Assembly: GCF_001017125.1 (NCBI RefSeq)
Contig: NZ_JXOJ01000001.1
Span: forward strand, 204,133-268,132
DNA: 64,000 nucleotides
Direction of reading: 5' to 3'
From: Methanoculleus sediminis
Lineage (GTDB): Archaea; Halobacteriota; Methanomicrobia; Methanomicrobiales; Methanoculleaceae
In this document: positions 1 to 8,767 of the stretch, in pieces
How positions within the stretch are numbered: position 1 is the first letter of the stretch
How the letters are laid out: each line of letters begins with the position of its first letter
Program-made: the position numbers and the translations under genes
The notes under the pieces: model-generated
What the model saw: the letters and a program-made list of their open reading frames with translations, nothing else
Told to the model about the DNA's origin: nothing
The model's database searches: none

Positions 1-90
1 GACTGTCGGGACGACAGGAGTTCGAGCACCGCAGGTGCGACTCGCGACTGTCGGGACGACAGGAGTTCGAGCACCGCAGGTGCGACTCGC
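1..90. repeat. Tandem duplication of a 45-bp two-hairpin unit
   Basis: Two identical 45-bp units lie head to tail at 1-45 and 46-90. Each holds two short hairpins with three-base loops: CTGTCG-gga-CGACAG at 3-17 and GCACC-gca-GGTGC at 26-38 in the first unit. The same architecture recurs in degenerate form elsewhere in the window. There are no spacers, so it is not a CRISPR array. The left edge of the window cuts the array, so the true copy number is unknown. Confidence 0.9.
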
Positions 91-470
91 GATGTTCGAC
101 TCATAAGATCGAATGGCGTTCGAGCACCCGAAGGGTGGGAGGAGCAGGTGCAGGTGGTGTCGTGAATTGACGATGGGGGGAGAGGATACAGCCTCACGCG
201 AAGCCGCGAAGCGCGACTGGCCGAAGGGCAGGAGCGTGAGCACCGAAGGTGCGAAAGACGACTTTCCCGAAGGGTGCGACGTTCCAGAGAACGACTGTCT
301 GTAGGACAGGAGTTTGAGAAGACCGGAGGTCTTCGAGGAACGGAGCATGAGCACCGCCAGGTGCGGGAAAGGAGTTCGAGCACCGCAGGTGCGGAGAACG
401 CGAAGTTCGGCCGATTGCTGGCGGTAGTCCCCTTCGCGGCTTCGCGTTCTTCGCGTGAGGTAATGCGGTG
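91..470. repeat. Degenerate array of triloop hairpin repeats, no gene
   Basis: This intergenic stretch is packed with short inverted repeats of the family seen at 1-90. Clear members are CACCC-gaa-GGGTG (125-137), GCACC-gaa-GGTGC (240-252), CTGTC-tgtag-GACAG (295-309), GAAGACC-gga-GGTCTTC (318-334), GCACC-gcca-GGTGC (351-364) and GCACC-gca-GGTGC (380-392). A GCGAAGC-type motif near 190-215 and 430-460 reappears near 32490-32520. Small open frames here (starting near 113 and 274) simply translate the repeats and are not credible genes. Confidence 0.8.
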
Positions 471-547
471 AGGATGGCAGAGGCATGCCGGGTGTCCCGA
501 AGATCCGCACTCCACCCTTTATCCCCTCACCCCCCGACTTCTCCCCC

Positions 548-1030
548 ATGCAGATCGCAGTCATCGGGAGGGGGGACTGCTCCGTTGAGGAGTACGAAGC
601 GGCGGAGACCATCGGCTACCTCATCGCAGGCAACCATGAGACCGTCTGCTGCGGCGGCCTCGGCGGGGTGATGGAGGCTGCCTGCAGGGGCGCAAAAGAG
701 GCCGGCGGGACGACCGTGGGCATCCTCCCGGACACCGGGGAGGGGAACGCCTACCTCGATGTGGTGATCCGCACCGGCATGGGCCACGCGAGGAACGTCG
801 TCCTGATCAACTCGGCCGACGCGGTGATCGCCGTCGGGGGAGGCTACGGCACGCTCTCGGAGATCGCCATTGCACTCAAGACGGAGAAACCCGTATTCGG
901 CCTTCTGACCTGGAAGATAGAGGGGGTGTTTGTCTGCGCCACGCCCGAGGAGGCGGTCATCCTCGCAGTTCGCGCAGCACGCCTGTCCCGGCCGTCTCGT
1001 AGCCCCCGAGATCCCGGAGAATCTTCTTGA
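548..1030 (+). CDS. TIGR00725-type LOG/SLOG family protein
   Basis: The protein is 160 residues with a Rossmann-like fold typical of the TIGR00725 branch of the lysine decarboxylase-like/LOG superfamily. It opens MQIAVIGRG, then has a GGLGGVMEAACRGA nucleotide-phosphate loop and the hallmark GGGYGTLSEI motif around residues 96-105. The frame is open further upstream to 485, but the ATG at 548 begins the conserved first beta strand. Related LOG proteins bind nucleotides or cleave cytokinin-like ribotides; the substrate of this branch is not known. The last 74 bases overlap the 3' end of the convergent moeA gene, so the basic tail (after about residue 140) may be a read-on extension. Confidence 0.8.
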   Translation: MQIAVIGRGDCSVEEYEAAETIGYLIAGNHETVCCGGLGGVMEAACRGAKEAGGTTVGILPDTGEGNAYLDVVIRTGMGHARNVVLINSADAVIAVGGGYGTLSEIAIALKTEKPVFGLLTWKIEGVFVCATPEEAVILAVRAARLSRPSRSPRDPGESS

Positions 1031-2831
1031 ACGCATCCGAGGAGACGGTCTCGACGAGGGCCGCGATCCGCGGGTCGTCGAGCATCTCGCGGTGCATCGC
1101 GAGCTCGTAGCGCTCCGTCGCCACCGGGACGAACGCGAGATCGAGCGCCTTCGCGGCGCTGTAGACCCCCATCCCGGCGTCCGCCTCCCCGGTCCGGATC
1201 GCAAGGGCCACCGCAAGGTGCGTCGTCGCCTCCCGCTCGTAGCCGGGGATGAGGCCCGGGTCGATGCCCCGCTGTGCAAGATGGTGGTCGAGGAGCACCC
1301 TGGTCCCCGAACCCTTCTGCCGGTTGACGAACGTCCGGCCGGGCAGTTCCTCGAACCCGAGGCCCTCGCGGGAGATGACCCCCTGCTGGCGCTCCGCCAC
1401 GCAGAGGAGGACGAGGTCGGCGTCCGGCAGGTAGCGCTCCAGGTAATGGACGTTGTAGGTGCCGTCGGGGGCGAGGAGGTGCATCGGGGCCGCGTGGCAC
1501 TCCTGCTTTTTTAGCGCGATCACCCCGCCCATGCTCCCGACGTGAGTGGAGTGGACGTCGACGCCGCGCGGCCGCACCAGGTCGGCCAGGTAGTCGAGGG
1601 CCGGGTCGTGGCTGCCGGTGACGAGCACCGCCTCCTCCGCCTCCGCACGGGGGACGGTGAGCCGGACGTCCACGGTCTCCCCGGCCTCGGCGCCCTCTTT
1701 CTGCGCGGGGATCTGCATGTAACCGTTCGCCCGCACCGCGCTCATCTGGACGCCCGCGCCCCGTGACTGGGGGGCCGCAACCCAGCGGTCGCCGATTCTT
1801 CCCGCCGAGAGGAGAACGAACTCGTCGGTCCCGATATCGGAGTGGAGGCTTGTGGTCAGCCGGGCGGCGACGTGTTCGGGCTCGCGGACGAAGAGGCCGT
1901 AGCGGGCGACGAGCGGCATCACGAGCTCGCGGAGCACCGTCGCAGCGGCAAGGGGATAGCCGGGAAGCCCGATCACCGGTTTTCCCTCGATCCTGCCGAC
2001 GATCACCGGCTTTCCGGGTTTGATGGAGACCCCGTGCGCAAGCACCTCGCCGAGATCCGCGATGATGTCGGCGGTGTAGTCCCGCGTTCCGGCGGACGAC
2101 CCAGCCGAGACGAACAGGATGTCGTTCTCGGCGACGCCGCGCCGGACCGCCTCCCGGATCATGTCGCAGTCGTCCGGGACGATACCGTAGCGGTGCGTCT
2201 CCACGCCCGCCTCCGCGAGGACGGACGCGGCCATCAGGGTGTTGCTCTCCACCACCTTCCCGGGCGGAGGCATCTCCCCCGCCGGCACGAGTTCGCTCCC
2301 GGTGGGGATCAGGCCGGCCCGGAGCCTCGTGACCGCAACCTCCGTGACGCCGTAGTTTGCAAGCGCCCCAAGGTCGTGCGGCCGGATCCGGTGCCCTCTC
2401 GGGAGGATCATCTCCGACTCGCCGATGTCTTCGCCGACCGGGCGGATGTGCTGCCAGGGGCTGACCGGCTTTCGGACGGTGTAGGTCTCGCCGTCGGACT
2501 TCGAACCGACCCAGACGTCCTCGATCATCACCACCGCGTCGTAGCCGGGCGGGACGATGTTTCCGGTATTGACCCGCGCCGCGTCCGGGAGCGTCACCGG
2601 GCGCTGCTCGCTCGCGCCGACGGTATCGGCACTCCTGACCGCAATCCCGTCCATCGCCGAGAGGTGAATGGCGGGGACCGAGAACCGGGCAAATATGGGC
2701 TCCGCGGTGATCCTCCCCACCGCCCCGGCGTTCACCGGGACGCGGACGGTGCCAGGAACCGCCGAAAAAGAGGTTCTGACTAACTCCCGCGCCTCCGCGA
2801 GCGATATCACCGAGAGGTAACGTTTCACCAC
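957..2831 (-). CDS. moeA: Molybdopterin molybdotransferase MoeA fused to a C-terminal periplasmic-binding-protein-like domain
   Basis: This 624-residue protein has a full MoeA module (about residues 1-400) followed by a roughly 200-residue PBP-like/LysR substrate-binding-type domain. MoeA inserts molybdenum or tungsten into adenylylated molybdopterin. Visible MoeA signatures are the SAMDGIAV segment near residue 59, the VSAGSSAGTRD loop near 240 and the KPGKPV..G..GLPGYP segment near 273-292. The C-terminal part (about 410-624) has the VTGSHDPALDYLA opening seen in such fusions and may sense oxyanion or cofactor, which is inference. Its ATG overlaps the stop of the upstream MoeA paralogue by 7 bp, so the two are translationally coupled. 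It serves the Mo/W enzymes of methanogenesis such as formylmethanofuran dehydrogenase (established role of the pathway). Confidence 0.92.
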   Translation of the reverse strand: MVKRYLSVISLAEARELVRTSFSAVPGTVRVPVNAGAVGRITAEPIFARFSVPAIHLSAMDGIAVRSADTVGASEQRPVTLPDAARVNTGNIVPPGYDAVVMIEDVWVGSKSDGETYTVRKPVSPWQHIRPVGEDIGESEMILPRGHRIRPHDLGALANYGVTEVAVTRLRAGLIPTGSELVPAGEMPPPGKVVESNTLMAASVLAEAGVETHRYGIVPDDCDMIREAVRRGVAENDILFVSAGSSAGTRDYTADIIADLGEVLAHGVSIKPGKPVIVGRIEGKPVIGLPGYPLAAATVLRELVMPLVARYGLFVREPEHVAARLTTSLHSDIGTDEFVLLSAGRIGDRWVAAPQSRGAGVQMSAVRANGYMQIPAQKEGAEAGETVDVRLTVPRAEAEEAVLVTGSHDPALDYLADLVRPRGVDVHSTHVGSMGGVIALKKQECHAAPMHLLAPDGTYNVHYLERYLPDADLVLLCVAERQQGVISREGLGFEELPGRTFVNRQKGSGTRVLLDHHLAQRGIDPGLIPGYEREATTHLAVALAIRTGEADAGMGVYSAAKALDLAFVPVATERYELAMHREMLDDPRIAALVETVSSDAFKKILRDLGGYETAGTGVLRELRG

Positions 2832-4027
2832 AGGATCACCTCGACCTCTTCGCCGACCTCGAACCCCTCGCTCGATGCCGGGATCCGCACCACCCCTTCG
2901 CTCTGCACCAGGGTGTTGAGGAGCCCCGACTTTCCGAAGACCGGTGTCGCCTCCCCGTTGCCGAGACTGACCCGGACGTAGTCCTCCCGCCCGCGGGTGG
3001 AGGGGACGTTCTGGGTCAGCCGGGCGCGGACGGTTCGCCGGGAGACGGCGGTCTGCCGCATCGCCGCGAGCAGGTGGTCGACGACGGCGACGAGCACGAC
3101 GAAGGCCGAGGCCGGGTGGCCGGGGAGCCCGATGACCGGTTTACCCCGTGCCGTCCCGATGATGGTGGGTTTCCCGGGCGCCAGCGCGATCCCGTGCACC
3201 AGCACCTCGCCGAGTTCCGCGACGACCGCCGCGGTGTTGTCCCGCTCGTCCTTCGACGAGCCTCCCGAGACCAGAACCGCGTCGCACCGGTCAAGCGCCG
3301 AAGAGACCGCCCGCTTCAGCACCGCCCGATCGTCCCTGACGATCCCGAAGTAGACCGGGTGGCAGCCCCGTTCCGTCACGAAGGCGCCGGCGAGGTAAGA
3401 ATTCGCGTCCCGCACCTCGCCCGGCCCGGGCGTCTCGACGACGGGGACGAGTTCGTTTCCCGTTGAGATGATCCCGATCCGGGGCATCTTCACCACGCTG
3501 ACCCGGTCGGCGCCGACCGCCGCGGCAACGCCGATCTCGCGGGGAGTCAGCACGCGCCCCCGTTCCAGGGCCACCTTCCCTGCCCCGAAATCCTCGCCGC
3601 AAAAGATCACGTTCTCACCCGGGGCCACCGGGCGGTGCACCAGGATGTCGTCCCCGATCTGCTCGGCATGCTCGATCATCACCACTGCGTCCGCGCCTGC
3701 GGGGAGAGCGCCGCCGGTGGGGACGTACCGGCACGATCCGGGGAAGATGCTTCCGGCATCCGCGCTCCCCATCCCGATCCTGCCCCGGCACTGGAGCATC
3801 GCCGGGATGGCCTCGGACGCCCCGGTGGTCTCGGCCGCGGCGACCGCGTATCCATCGACCGTCGAACGGTCGAACCCCGGGATGTCGATATCGGCGAGGA
3901 CGTCCCTCGCGAGAACCCGGTACAGGGCGTCTTCGAGCGGGACGTCCTCGCAGCCGGGCGGCGGCGCGATTCTCCGCACCGCCTCCACGGCCTCGGCGAC
4001 CGATACGACCTCGAGGAAAAGGCTCAT
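2825..4027 (-). CDS. moeA: Molybdopterin molybdotransferase MoeA (stand-alone paralogue)
   Basis: A 400-residue protein of normal MoeA length. Signatures include DRSTVDGYAV near residue 54, the ADAVVMIEHAE segment near 115, VSGGSSKDERDNTA near 255 and APGKPTIIG..RGKPVIGLPGHP near 280-305. It lies immediately upstream of a second, longer MoeA and overlaps it by 7 bp. Paired divergent MoeA copies are common in archaea and are usually explained as one handling molybdenum and the other tungsten; that split is inference here. Its own start overlaps the stop of the small upstream gene as ATGA, making a three-gene unit. Confidence 0.93.
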   Translation of the reverse strand: MSLFLEVVSVAEAVEAVRRIAPPPGCEDVPLEDALYRVLARDVLADIDIPGFDRSTVDGYAVAAAETTGASEAIPAMLQCRGRIGMGSADAGSIFPGSCRYVPTGGALPAGADAVVMIEHAEQIGDDILVHRPVAPGENVIFCGEDFGAGKVALERGRVLTPREIGVAAAVGADRVSVVKMPRIGIISTGNELVPVVETPGPGEVRDANSYLAGAFVTERGCHPVYFGIVRDDRAVLKRAVSSALDRCDAVLVSGGSSKDERDNTAAVVAELGEVLVHGIALAPGKPTIIGTARGKPVIGLPGHPASAFVVLVAVVDHLLAAMRQTAVSRRTVRARLTQNVPSTRGREDYVRVSLGNGEATPVFGKSGLLNTLVQSEGVVRIPASSEGFEVGEEVEVILW

Positions 4028-4206
4028 CTGAAGCAGCCCAGCTGACAGCCGCGGATCTTTATTCTCGGTTCGCGCTGGTTGCAGTACCGGGCGATATCCA
4101 TCTTCGGGATACTGTACTTCTCCGAGATCTCGAAGGCCTGTGGGCAGGTAATCTCGTCTTCTATACCGTATGCCTCGAAGGCTTTCCGTATCTTATCCTC
4201 GTCCAT
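4024..4206 (-). CDS. Small conserved-looking hypothetical protein upstream of moeA
   Basis: A 60-residue acidic-then-basic protein starting MDEDKIRKAFEAYG and ending in a cysteine-containing tail (RIKIRGCQLGCF). The frame continues to an ATG at 4260, but the internal ATG at 4206 gives a cleaner start at the first helix and leaves room for a promoter. The stop overlaps the start of moeA as ATGA, so it is co-translated with the molybdopterin genes. The CxxxC-type end could bind metal, but no family is recognised and no function is assigned. Confidence 0.65.
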   Translation of the reverse strand: MDEDKIRKAFEAYGIEDEITCPQAFEISEKYSIPKMDIARYCNQREPRIKIRGCQLGCFR

Positions 4207-4300
4207 AGTACCCACATGGTTTGCCTGCAGGGAGATAGGATTTACTATCGCGCCGGTCAAGCACTACCATTTAGCAGCCCCGCGACCCACATTGTACCCG

Positions 4301-5614
4301 ATGCAGATCGCGCTGATCAATTCGGAACAGGACACAGCAGGGGTAAACATCCGGAACCACCTCCGTGCGCTGCTCGCGGAAGGTAAACCCTGGCCGCTTG
4401 CCGATCGCCATACGCTGGCGTTTTACGAGGTCGACGGGCGGCTGATCCACCAGGACCGGATCGACGGGAAGGTCGATGCCGATCTCATCGTGTTCATATC
4501 CCGGCACGCGAGCGTGCACCAGATGCCCGCCCTGACCGTACACGTCACCGGCAACTACGAGACCGCCGACCTCGGCGGGGAGCCGGGAAGACTCGCTCCG
4601 GCAGCTCCCGCGTGGATGCACGCAATCCTCGGCAACCTCGCCGCCCGCGCCCCGGAGGGCTACCGGGTCTCCTACGAGGTGACGCATCACGGTCCGACGG
4701 AACTCTCGACGCCCTCACTCTTCGTCGAGATCGGGTCGACCGCGACCGAATGGGCCGATCCGGCCGCCGGAAGGGCGGTTGCGGAGAGCATCCTCGCCGC
4801 GGAGCCAGAGGAGACGATCAATCTTCTCGGCTTCGGCGGAACCCATTACGCCGTGCGGCAGACCGATATCGCTCTCTCCTCCCGCGGAGCCTTCGGGCAC
4901 ATCGTCCCGACCCGGCAGATCGGTGCCGTAGATCCCGATCTGCTCCGGACGATGCAGGAGGCGAGCGGCGCCGTGGCGGCCTACATCGATAGGAAGTCCC
5001 TCCCTAAAGACGACGCCGGGCGGATCGAGCGAATGCTCGCCGACGCCGGGCTCCCTCTCCTCTCCGAGTCGGAGGTCCTGGAGGCGTCCGGCCTTGCGTG
5101 GGCGACCTATCTCCTAGTCAGGGATCTCGCCGAAGAGATTGCTCCCGGGTCACGCGTCCGCATCCACGATCTCAGGGGAGAAGGCACTCCCGCCGTGGTG
5201 CGGATAGCCCCCGAGTTGATTGAAGAAACGATTAAATCAGACAAATCGGCTTTTCTCAACGGTCTCGATGAATTTCCCGCCGCTCATCTCTCGAAAGGCT
5301 CGGCAGAGGTTTTATCGACGTTCATCTGCTTTGAAAACGAGTCGTCCCGACTCGCAAGTGATATAACTACCCTGTGTGTAAAACTCTTACTTATCTGTGA
5401 AAATGCTGTTATCGACGGTGATCACCTCGTCCTCCGGAAGGTGCGGTTCGACCCCGAGAAGGCGCGCGGACACGGGATCCCCAAAGGGCCGCTCTTTGCC
5501 ATGCTTGCCGCCGGAAAGGCGGTCGAGATCGAGGGGAGGATGGTCACACCCGATGCAGTGCAGACAACCAGCGTGAAGCGGATACATATCCCGGGATTGG
5601 AGAGATACATATGA
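4301..5614 (+). CDS. dtdA: D-aminoacyl-tRNA deacylase (archaeal DtdA)
   Basis: Removes D-amino acids wrongly attached to tRNA, an aminoacyl-tRNA quality-control step in the cytoplasm. The 437-residue length and the opening [17 protein letters not shown] fit archaeal/plant DtdA (formerly DUF516), which is unrelated to bacterial Dtd. The conserved blocks [17 protein letters not shown] (about residues 66-82), [21 protein letters not shown] and GFGGTHYA are visible. The frame is open upstream to 4079, but that part has no family resemblance and the ATG at 4301 matches the family start. The stop overlaps the ftsZ start (ATGA), so this gene heads the dtdA-ftsZ-secE-spt5 unit. Confidence 0.93.
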   Translation: MQIALINSEQDTAGVNIRNHLRALLAEGKPWPLADRHTLAFYEVDGRLIHQDRIDGKVDADLIVFISRHASVHQMPALTVHVTGNYETADLGGEPGRLAPAAPAWMHAILGNLAARAPEGYRVSYEVTHHGPTELSTPSLFVEIGSTATEWADPAAGRAVAESILAAEPEETINLLGFGGTHYAVRQTDIALSSRGAFGHIVPTRQIGAVDPDLLRTMQEASGAVAAYIDRKSLPKDDAGRIERMLADAGLPLLSESEVLEASGLAWATYLLVRDLAEEIAPGSRVRIHDLRGEGTPAVVRIAPELIEETIKSDKSAFLNGLDEFPAAHLSKGSAEVLSTFICFENESSRLASDITTLCVKLLLICENAVIDGDHLVLRKVRFDPEKARGHGIPKGPLFAMLAAGKAVEIEGRMVTPDAVQTTSVKRIHIPGLERYI

Positions 5615-6708
5615 AATCCATCGTAGAAGAGGCACTTTCACGGGCGCGAGAGGAGCAGCGCTTTGCTGAGCCCACGGAGGTCGACAAGGATCTTGAAGAT
5701 CTCCTTATGGAACTCCGGACTGAGATCGCCGTCGTCGGGTGCGGGGGCGGCGGTTCGAACACGGTGACCCGGATGGCGGATGAAGGCATCAATGGGGCGC
5801 GGCTGATCGCTCTCAACACCGATGCGCAACACCTTGTCAGAACCCGTTCGGATACCCGGATTCTCATCGGAAGGCAGAGAACCCGCGGTCTCGGCGCGGG
5901 TTCGATCCCCCAGGTCGGCGAGGAAGCGGCCCTCGAGAACGAGGACGACATCAAGCGGGCCGTCCAGGGGTGCGACATGGTCTTCATCACCACCGGGCTC
6001 GGTGGCGGCACCGGTACCGGTTCCGCACCCGTGGTCGCGAAGGCCGCGAGGGAGGAGGGCGCACTGACCATTGCGGTGGTTACCCTGCCGTTCACGGTGG
6101 AAGGCGCTATCCGGGGACAGAACGCGGAGGCCGGCCTCGAGCGGCTCCGTGAGGTGGCGGATACCGTCATCGTCGTCCCCAACGACCGGCTGCTGGAGGT
6201 CGTGCCCCGGCTCCCGCTCCACGCCGCGTTCAAGGTCTCGGACGAGGTGCTGATGCGGGCGGTCAAGGGCATCACCGAGCTCATCACGATGCCCGGTCTC
6301 GTCAACCTCGACTTCGCCGATGTCCGGACCGTCATGGAGCGGGGAGGCGTCGCGATGATCGGGATGGGCGAGAGCGACAGCGAGGACAAAGCCGCCGACT
6401 CGGTCAAGAAGGCGCTGCGCTCCCCGCTGCTCGATGTCGATATCTCCGGCGCGAGCGCGGCGCTCGTCAACGTGGTCGGCGGACCCGATATGACGATGTC
6501 CGAGGCGGAAGGCGTCATCCAGGAGGTCTACGACCGCATCGATCCCGATGCCCGCATCATCTGGGGTGCGCAGGTCGACCCCGATATGCAGGGCAAGATG
6601 CGTACGCTGCTCGTGGTCACCGGCGTCCGGTCACCACAAATATATGGGAGAAACGAAAAGAGTATGCCACGCATGATGAAACAGTTTGAGATCGACTTCC
6701 TGAAGTGA
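5611..6708 (+). CDS. ftsZ: Cell division GTPase FtsZ
   Basis: Tubulin-family GTPase that polymerises at the division site. The 365-residue protein has the nucleotide-binding glycines [10 protein letters not shown] near residue 47, the tubulin signature [10 protein letters not shown] near residue 132 and the T7-loop region [11 protein letters not shown] near 231. An N-terminal 35-residue acidic helix precedes the core, and there is a short basic tail without a bacterial-type FtsA/ZipA-binding peptide. The position next to secE and spt5 is a conserved euryarchaeal arrangement and fits the FtsZ1/FtsZ2-type archaeal proteins. The start is coupled to dtdA by ATGA. Confidence 0.97.
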   Translation: MKSIVEEALSRAREEQRFAEPTEVDKDLEDLLMELRTEIAVVGCGGGGSNTVTRMADEGINGARLIALNTDAQHLVRTRSDTRILIGRQRTRGLGAGSIPQVGEEAALENEDDIKRAVQGCDMVFITTGLGGGTGTGSAPVVAKAAREEGALTIAVVTLPFTVEGAIRGQNAEAGLERLREVADTVIVVPNDRLLEVVPRLPLHAAFKVSDEVLMRAVKGITELITMPGLVNLDFADVRTVMERGGVAMIGMGESDSEDKAADSVKKALRSPLLDVDISGASAALVNVVGGPDMTMSEAEGVIQEVYDRIDPDARIIWGAQVDPDMQGKMRTLLVVTGVRSPQIYGRNEKSMPRMMKQFEIDFLK

Positions 6709-6714
6709 GCCGGT

Positions 6715-6924
6715 ATGATGGATTATAAAGAGACGTTGGAGGAAGTAAAGTCGTTCAAGATCGAGGAGGAACTCTTCAAGAAGTACTGGCGCGTGCTGAA
6801 ACTGGCACGGACGCCGACCCGCGACGAGTTCTCCAAGATCGCCATCGTGGCTGCGGCCGGAATCATGCTCATCGGCCTTGTCGGCTTTATCATCTATGAG
6901 ATCATGCTGGTACTGCCCAAATGA
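6715..6924 (+). CDS. secE: Preprotein translocase subunit SecE (Sec61 gamma)
   Basis: A 69-residue protein with an amphipathic cytosolic helix (residues about 1-42, including the FKKYWRVLKLARTPTRDEF segment typical of Sec61 gamma) and one C-terminal transmembrane helix (about 44-66). It clamps the SecY channel. It lies 6 bp after ftsZ and its stop overlaps the spt5 start as ATGA. The first two codons are both Met. Confidence 0.93.
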   Translation: MMDYKETLEEVKSFKIEEELFKKYWRVLKLARTPTRDEFSKIAIVAAAGIMLIGLVGFIIYEIMLVLPK

Positions 6925-7403
6925 TGGATATGGTTGAGAGCGCAAACAGGATATACGCGATAAAGACGACCGCAAAGCAGGAGCGGACGGTAGCCGACAA
7001 TATCGAGAAGGTGATCCGGGAACAGAAAGATATCCACGTGATGGCCGTCATGGTTCCCGAGGAACTGAAAGGCTATGTCCTCGTGGAGAGCCCGGACTCC
7101 ATCGCCCGGATAGAGCAGCTGGTGGAGCTGATCCCTCATGCGCGCGCGGTGGTGCAGGGTTCGACCGCTCTCTCCGAGGTGGAGCACTTCCTGGTGCCGA
7201 AACCGGTGGTCAGCGGAATCACCGAGGGCACCATCGTCGAGATCATCGCCGGCCCGTTCAAGGGCGAGAAAGCGGTTGTCAAGCGTATCGATTCAGGAAA
7301 GGAAGAGATTACGGTCGAACTCTACGAGAGTATGGTTCCCATTCCGATCACGGTCCGCGGCGACTCCGTTCGCGTCGTGGAACGCTCGGAAGATGCTTCC
7401 TGA
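6921..7403 (+). CDS. spt5: Transcription elongation factor Spt5 (NusG-like)
   Basis: Archaeal Spt5 binds the RNA polymerase clamp and, with Spt4, raises processivity. The 160-residue protein has an NGN domain (about residues 9-95, ending VQGSTALSEVEHFLVPKP) and a KOW domain (about 100-155, with EGTIVEIIAGPFKGEKAVVKRID). Length is usual for the archaeal protein. It is the last gene of the dtdA-ftsZ-secE-spt5 run and is followed by a T-rich stretch. The start could be the first ATG or the second at 6924. Confidence 0.95.
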   Translation: MMDMVESANRIYAIKTTAKQERTVADNIEKVIREQKDIHVMAVMVPEELKGYVLVESPDSIARIEQLVELIPHARAVVQGSTALSEVEHFLVPKPVVSGITEGTIVEIIAGPFKGEKAVVKRIDSGKEEITVELYESMVPIPITVRGDSVRVVERSEDAS

Positions 7404-7418
7404 AGAATACAACGCTAA

Positions 7419-7430
7419 TTTCTTTTTTGT
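7419..7430 (+). terminator. T-rich terminator after spt5
   Basis: A pyrimidine run (TTTCTTTTTTGT) begins 15 bases after the spt5 stop. Archaeal RNA polymerase terminates on such U-rich tracts without needing a hairpin. A new TATA box lies about 100 bp downstream, which supports separating the spt5 unit from the ribosomal operon. Confidence 0.6.
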
Positions 7431-7520
7431 CCTGCCGGTCCCACCATACTGCGGGCGATACGATTCCCGACTGCCGGGCACGCCTGTTCCTGAACGGCCC
7501 GTGTGCCGCCCGGGTGCTGT

Positions 7521-7579
7521 ACTTTAAATCCTCCCACGTTGACCTTAGAGAACCCAGGCAACTATTCCCCTGAGGAATA
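7521..7579 (+). promoter_or_regulatory. Promoter and leader hairpin of the L11-L1-L10-L12 operon
   Basis: The sequence ACTTTAAATC at 7521-7530 is a good archaeal TATA element; initiation would fall near 7552. The predicted leader then holds a six-base-pair stem TATTCC-cctga-GGAATA (7563-7579) and a GGTGA ribosome-binding site near 7587, before the L11 ATG at 7598. A hairpin between start site and RBS could serve feedback control of the operon, but archaeal L1 feedback is best described through a 23S-like site near the L1 gene, which I did not identify. Confidence 0.6.
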
Positions 7580-7597
7580 ATCAGCTGGTGAACTTGT

Positions 7598-8074
7598 ATG
7601 GCAGAAACGGTCGAGGTATTGGTACCCGGCGGCAAGGCAACAGCAGGCCCGCCTCTGGGGCCCGCGCTCGGACCTCTCGGAATCAACGTGAAGGCTGTCG
7701 TCGACGATATCAACAAGAAAACAGCCGAATTCAACGGCATGCAGGTGCCGGTGACGGTCACGGTCGACGATAAGAAGAACTTCACGATTGAGGTGGGCAT
7801 TCCGCCCACGACGGCGCTCGTCATGAAAGAGGCCGGTATTTCGAAGGGTTCGGCAGAGCCGGGTGCTTTGGTGGCGGGAGATCTGCCGCTGGAGGCCGCC
7901 GTCCGTATTGCCCGTATGAAATTTGATGGCATGCTCTCGTACGATCTGAAGTCCGCGGTCAAAGAGGTCGTTGGAACGTGCGTGAGCGTCGGTGTCACCG
8001 TCGAGGGGAAGAAGCCCCGCGAGATGATCCAGGCCATCAATGACGGGGAGTACGACGGCGTACTCGTCGCATAG
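7598..8074 (+). CDS. rpl11: 50S ribosomal protein L11
   Basis: Binds the GTPase-associated centre of 23S rRNA. The 158-residue protein starts with [13 protein letters not shown] followed by the [13 protein letters not shown] signature (residues about 18-31), and has the usual archaeal length and C-terminal RNA-binding domain (with the GTCVSVGV segment near 130). First gene of the stalk operon. Confidence 0.98.
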   Translation: MAETVEVLVPGGKATAGPPLGPALGPLGINVKAVVDDINKKTAEFNGMQVPVTVTVDDKKNFTIEVGIPPTTALVMKEAGISKGSAEPGALVAGDLPLEAAVRIARMKFDGMLSYDLKSAVKEVVGTCVSVGVTVEGKKPREMIQAINDGEYDGVLVA

Positions 8075-8125
8075 ATGTCAGACAACCATAGAAGATCGTG
8101 AGGTCGTGTACTATGGAGGCAAAGG

Positions 8126-8767
8126 ATGGTTGACAAAACCAGTATACAGGATGCCGTGAAGGCGGCACTGGAGAAGGCTCCGGAACGGAAGTTCAAGGAG
8201 AGCGTGGATATCACCGTCAACCTCAGGAATATCGATATGTCCCAGCCCAAGAATCGTATCGATGAGACGATTCTCCTCCCGCACGGTTTTGACAACGTCA
8301 AGATCGCAGTTCTCGGGAAGGGCGACATCACCACGCAGGCAAAAGAGGTGAATGTGGACCTCATCATCGGACCTGAGGAGATCGAGCGGCTCGGGGGAGA
8401 ACCCCGGGAAGCGCGCAAGGTGGCGGATGAGTACCGGTTCTTCCTTGCCGAGACGGCAATGATGCCTCTCGTCGGGCGTTATCTCGGTGTCAGGCTCGGT
8501 CCCCGCGGACGGATGCCTATGCCGGTTCCGCAGGGAATGGACATCCGGCCCATCGTTCAGCGTCTGAGGAACTCCGTGAAGATCCGGACGAAGGACAAGA
8601 AGGTCTTCCACGCGAAGGTCGGAACCTCCGGCATGGAGCCCGAACAGATCGCCGAGAACATCGACACGGTTCTCCGGAGGGTCGAGTCCGTCCTGGAGAG
8701 CGGAACGATGAATATCCACTCGGTTTACGTGAAGACGACCATGGGGCCGGCAGTGAGGGTGATCTGA
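8126..8767 (+). CDS. rpl1: 50S ribosomal protein L1
   Basis: Forms the L1 stalk and, in studied methanogens, represses its own operon by binding mRNA. The 213-residue protein has the typical N-terminal stretch and the PRGRMPMPVP loop around residue 130. The 51-bp gap after L11 carries a GGAGG-like ribosome-binding site (near 8114). The stop overlaps the L10 start by one base. Confidence 0.97.
   Translation: MVDKTSIQDAVKAALEKAPERKFKESVDITVNLRNIDMSQPKNRIDETILLPHGFDNVKIAVLGKGDITTQAKEVNVDLIIGPEEIERLGGEPREARKVADEYRFFLAETAMMPLVGRYLGVRLGPRGRMPMPVPQGMDIRPIVQRLRNSVKIRTKDKKVFHAKVGTSGMEPEQIAENIDTVLRRVESVLESGTMNIHSVYVKTTMGPAVRVI

Noticed and set aside
1-90. Possible CRISPR repeats at the left edge
   Set aside because: The two units are directly adjacent with no spacers, and there are no cas genes.
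4079-4300. N-terminal extension of DtdA
   Set aside because: The extension shares no family residues, crosses the opposing small gene, and the ATG at 4301 matches the family start.
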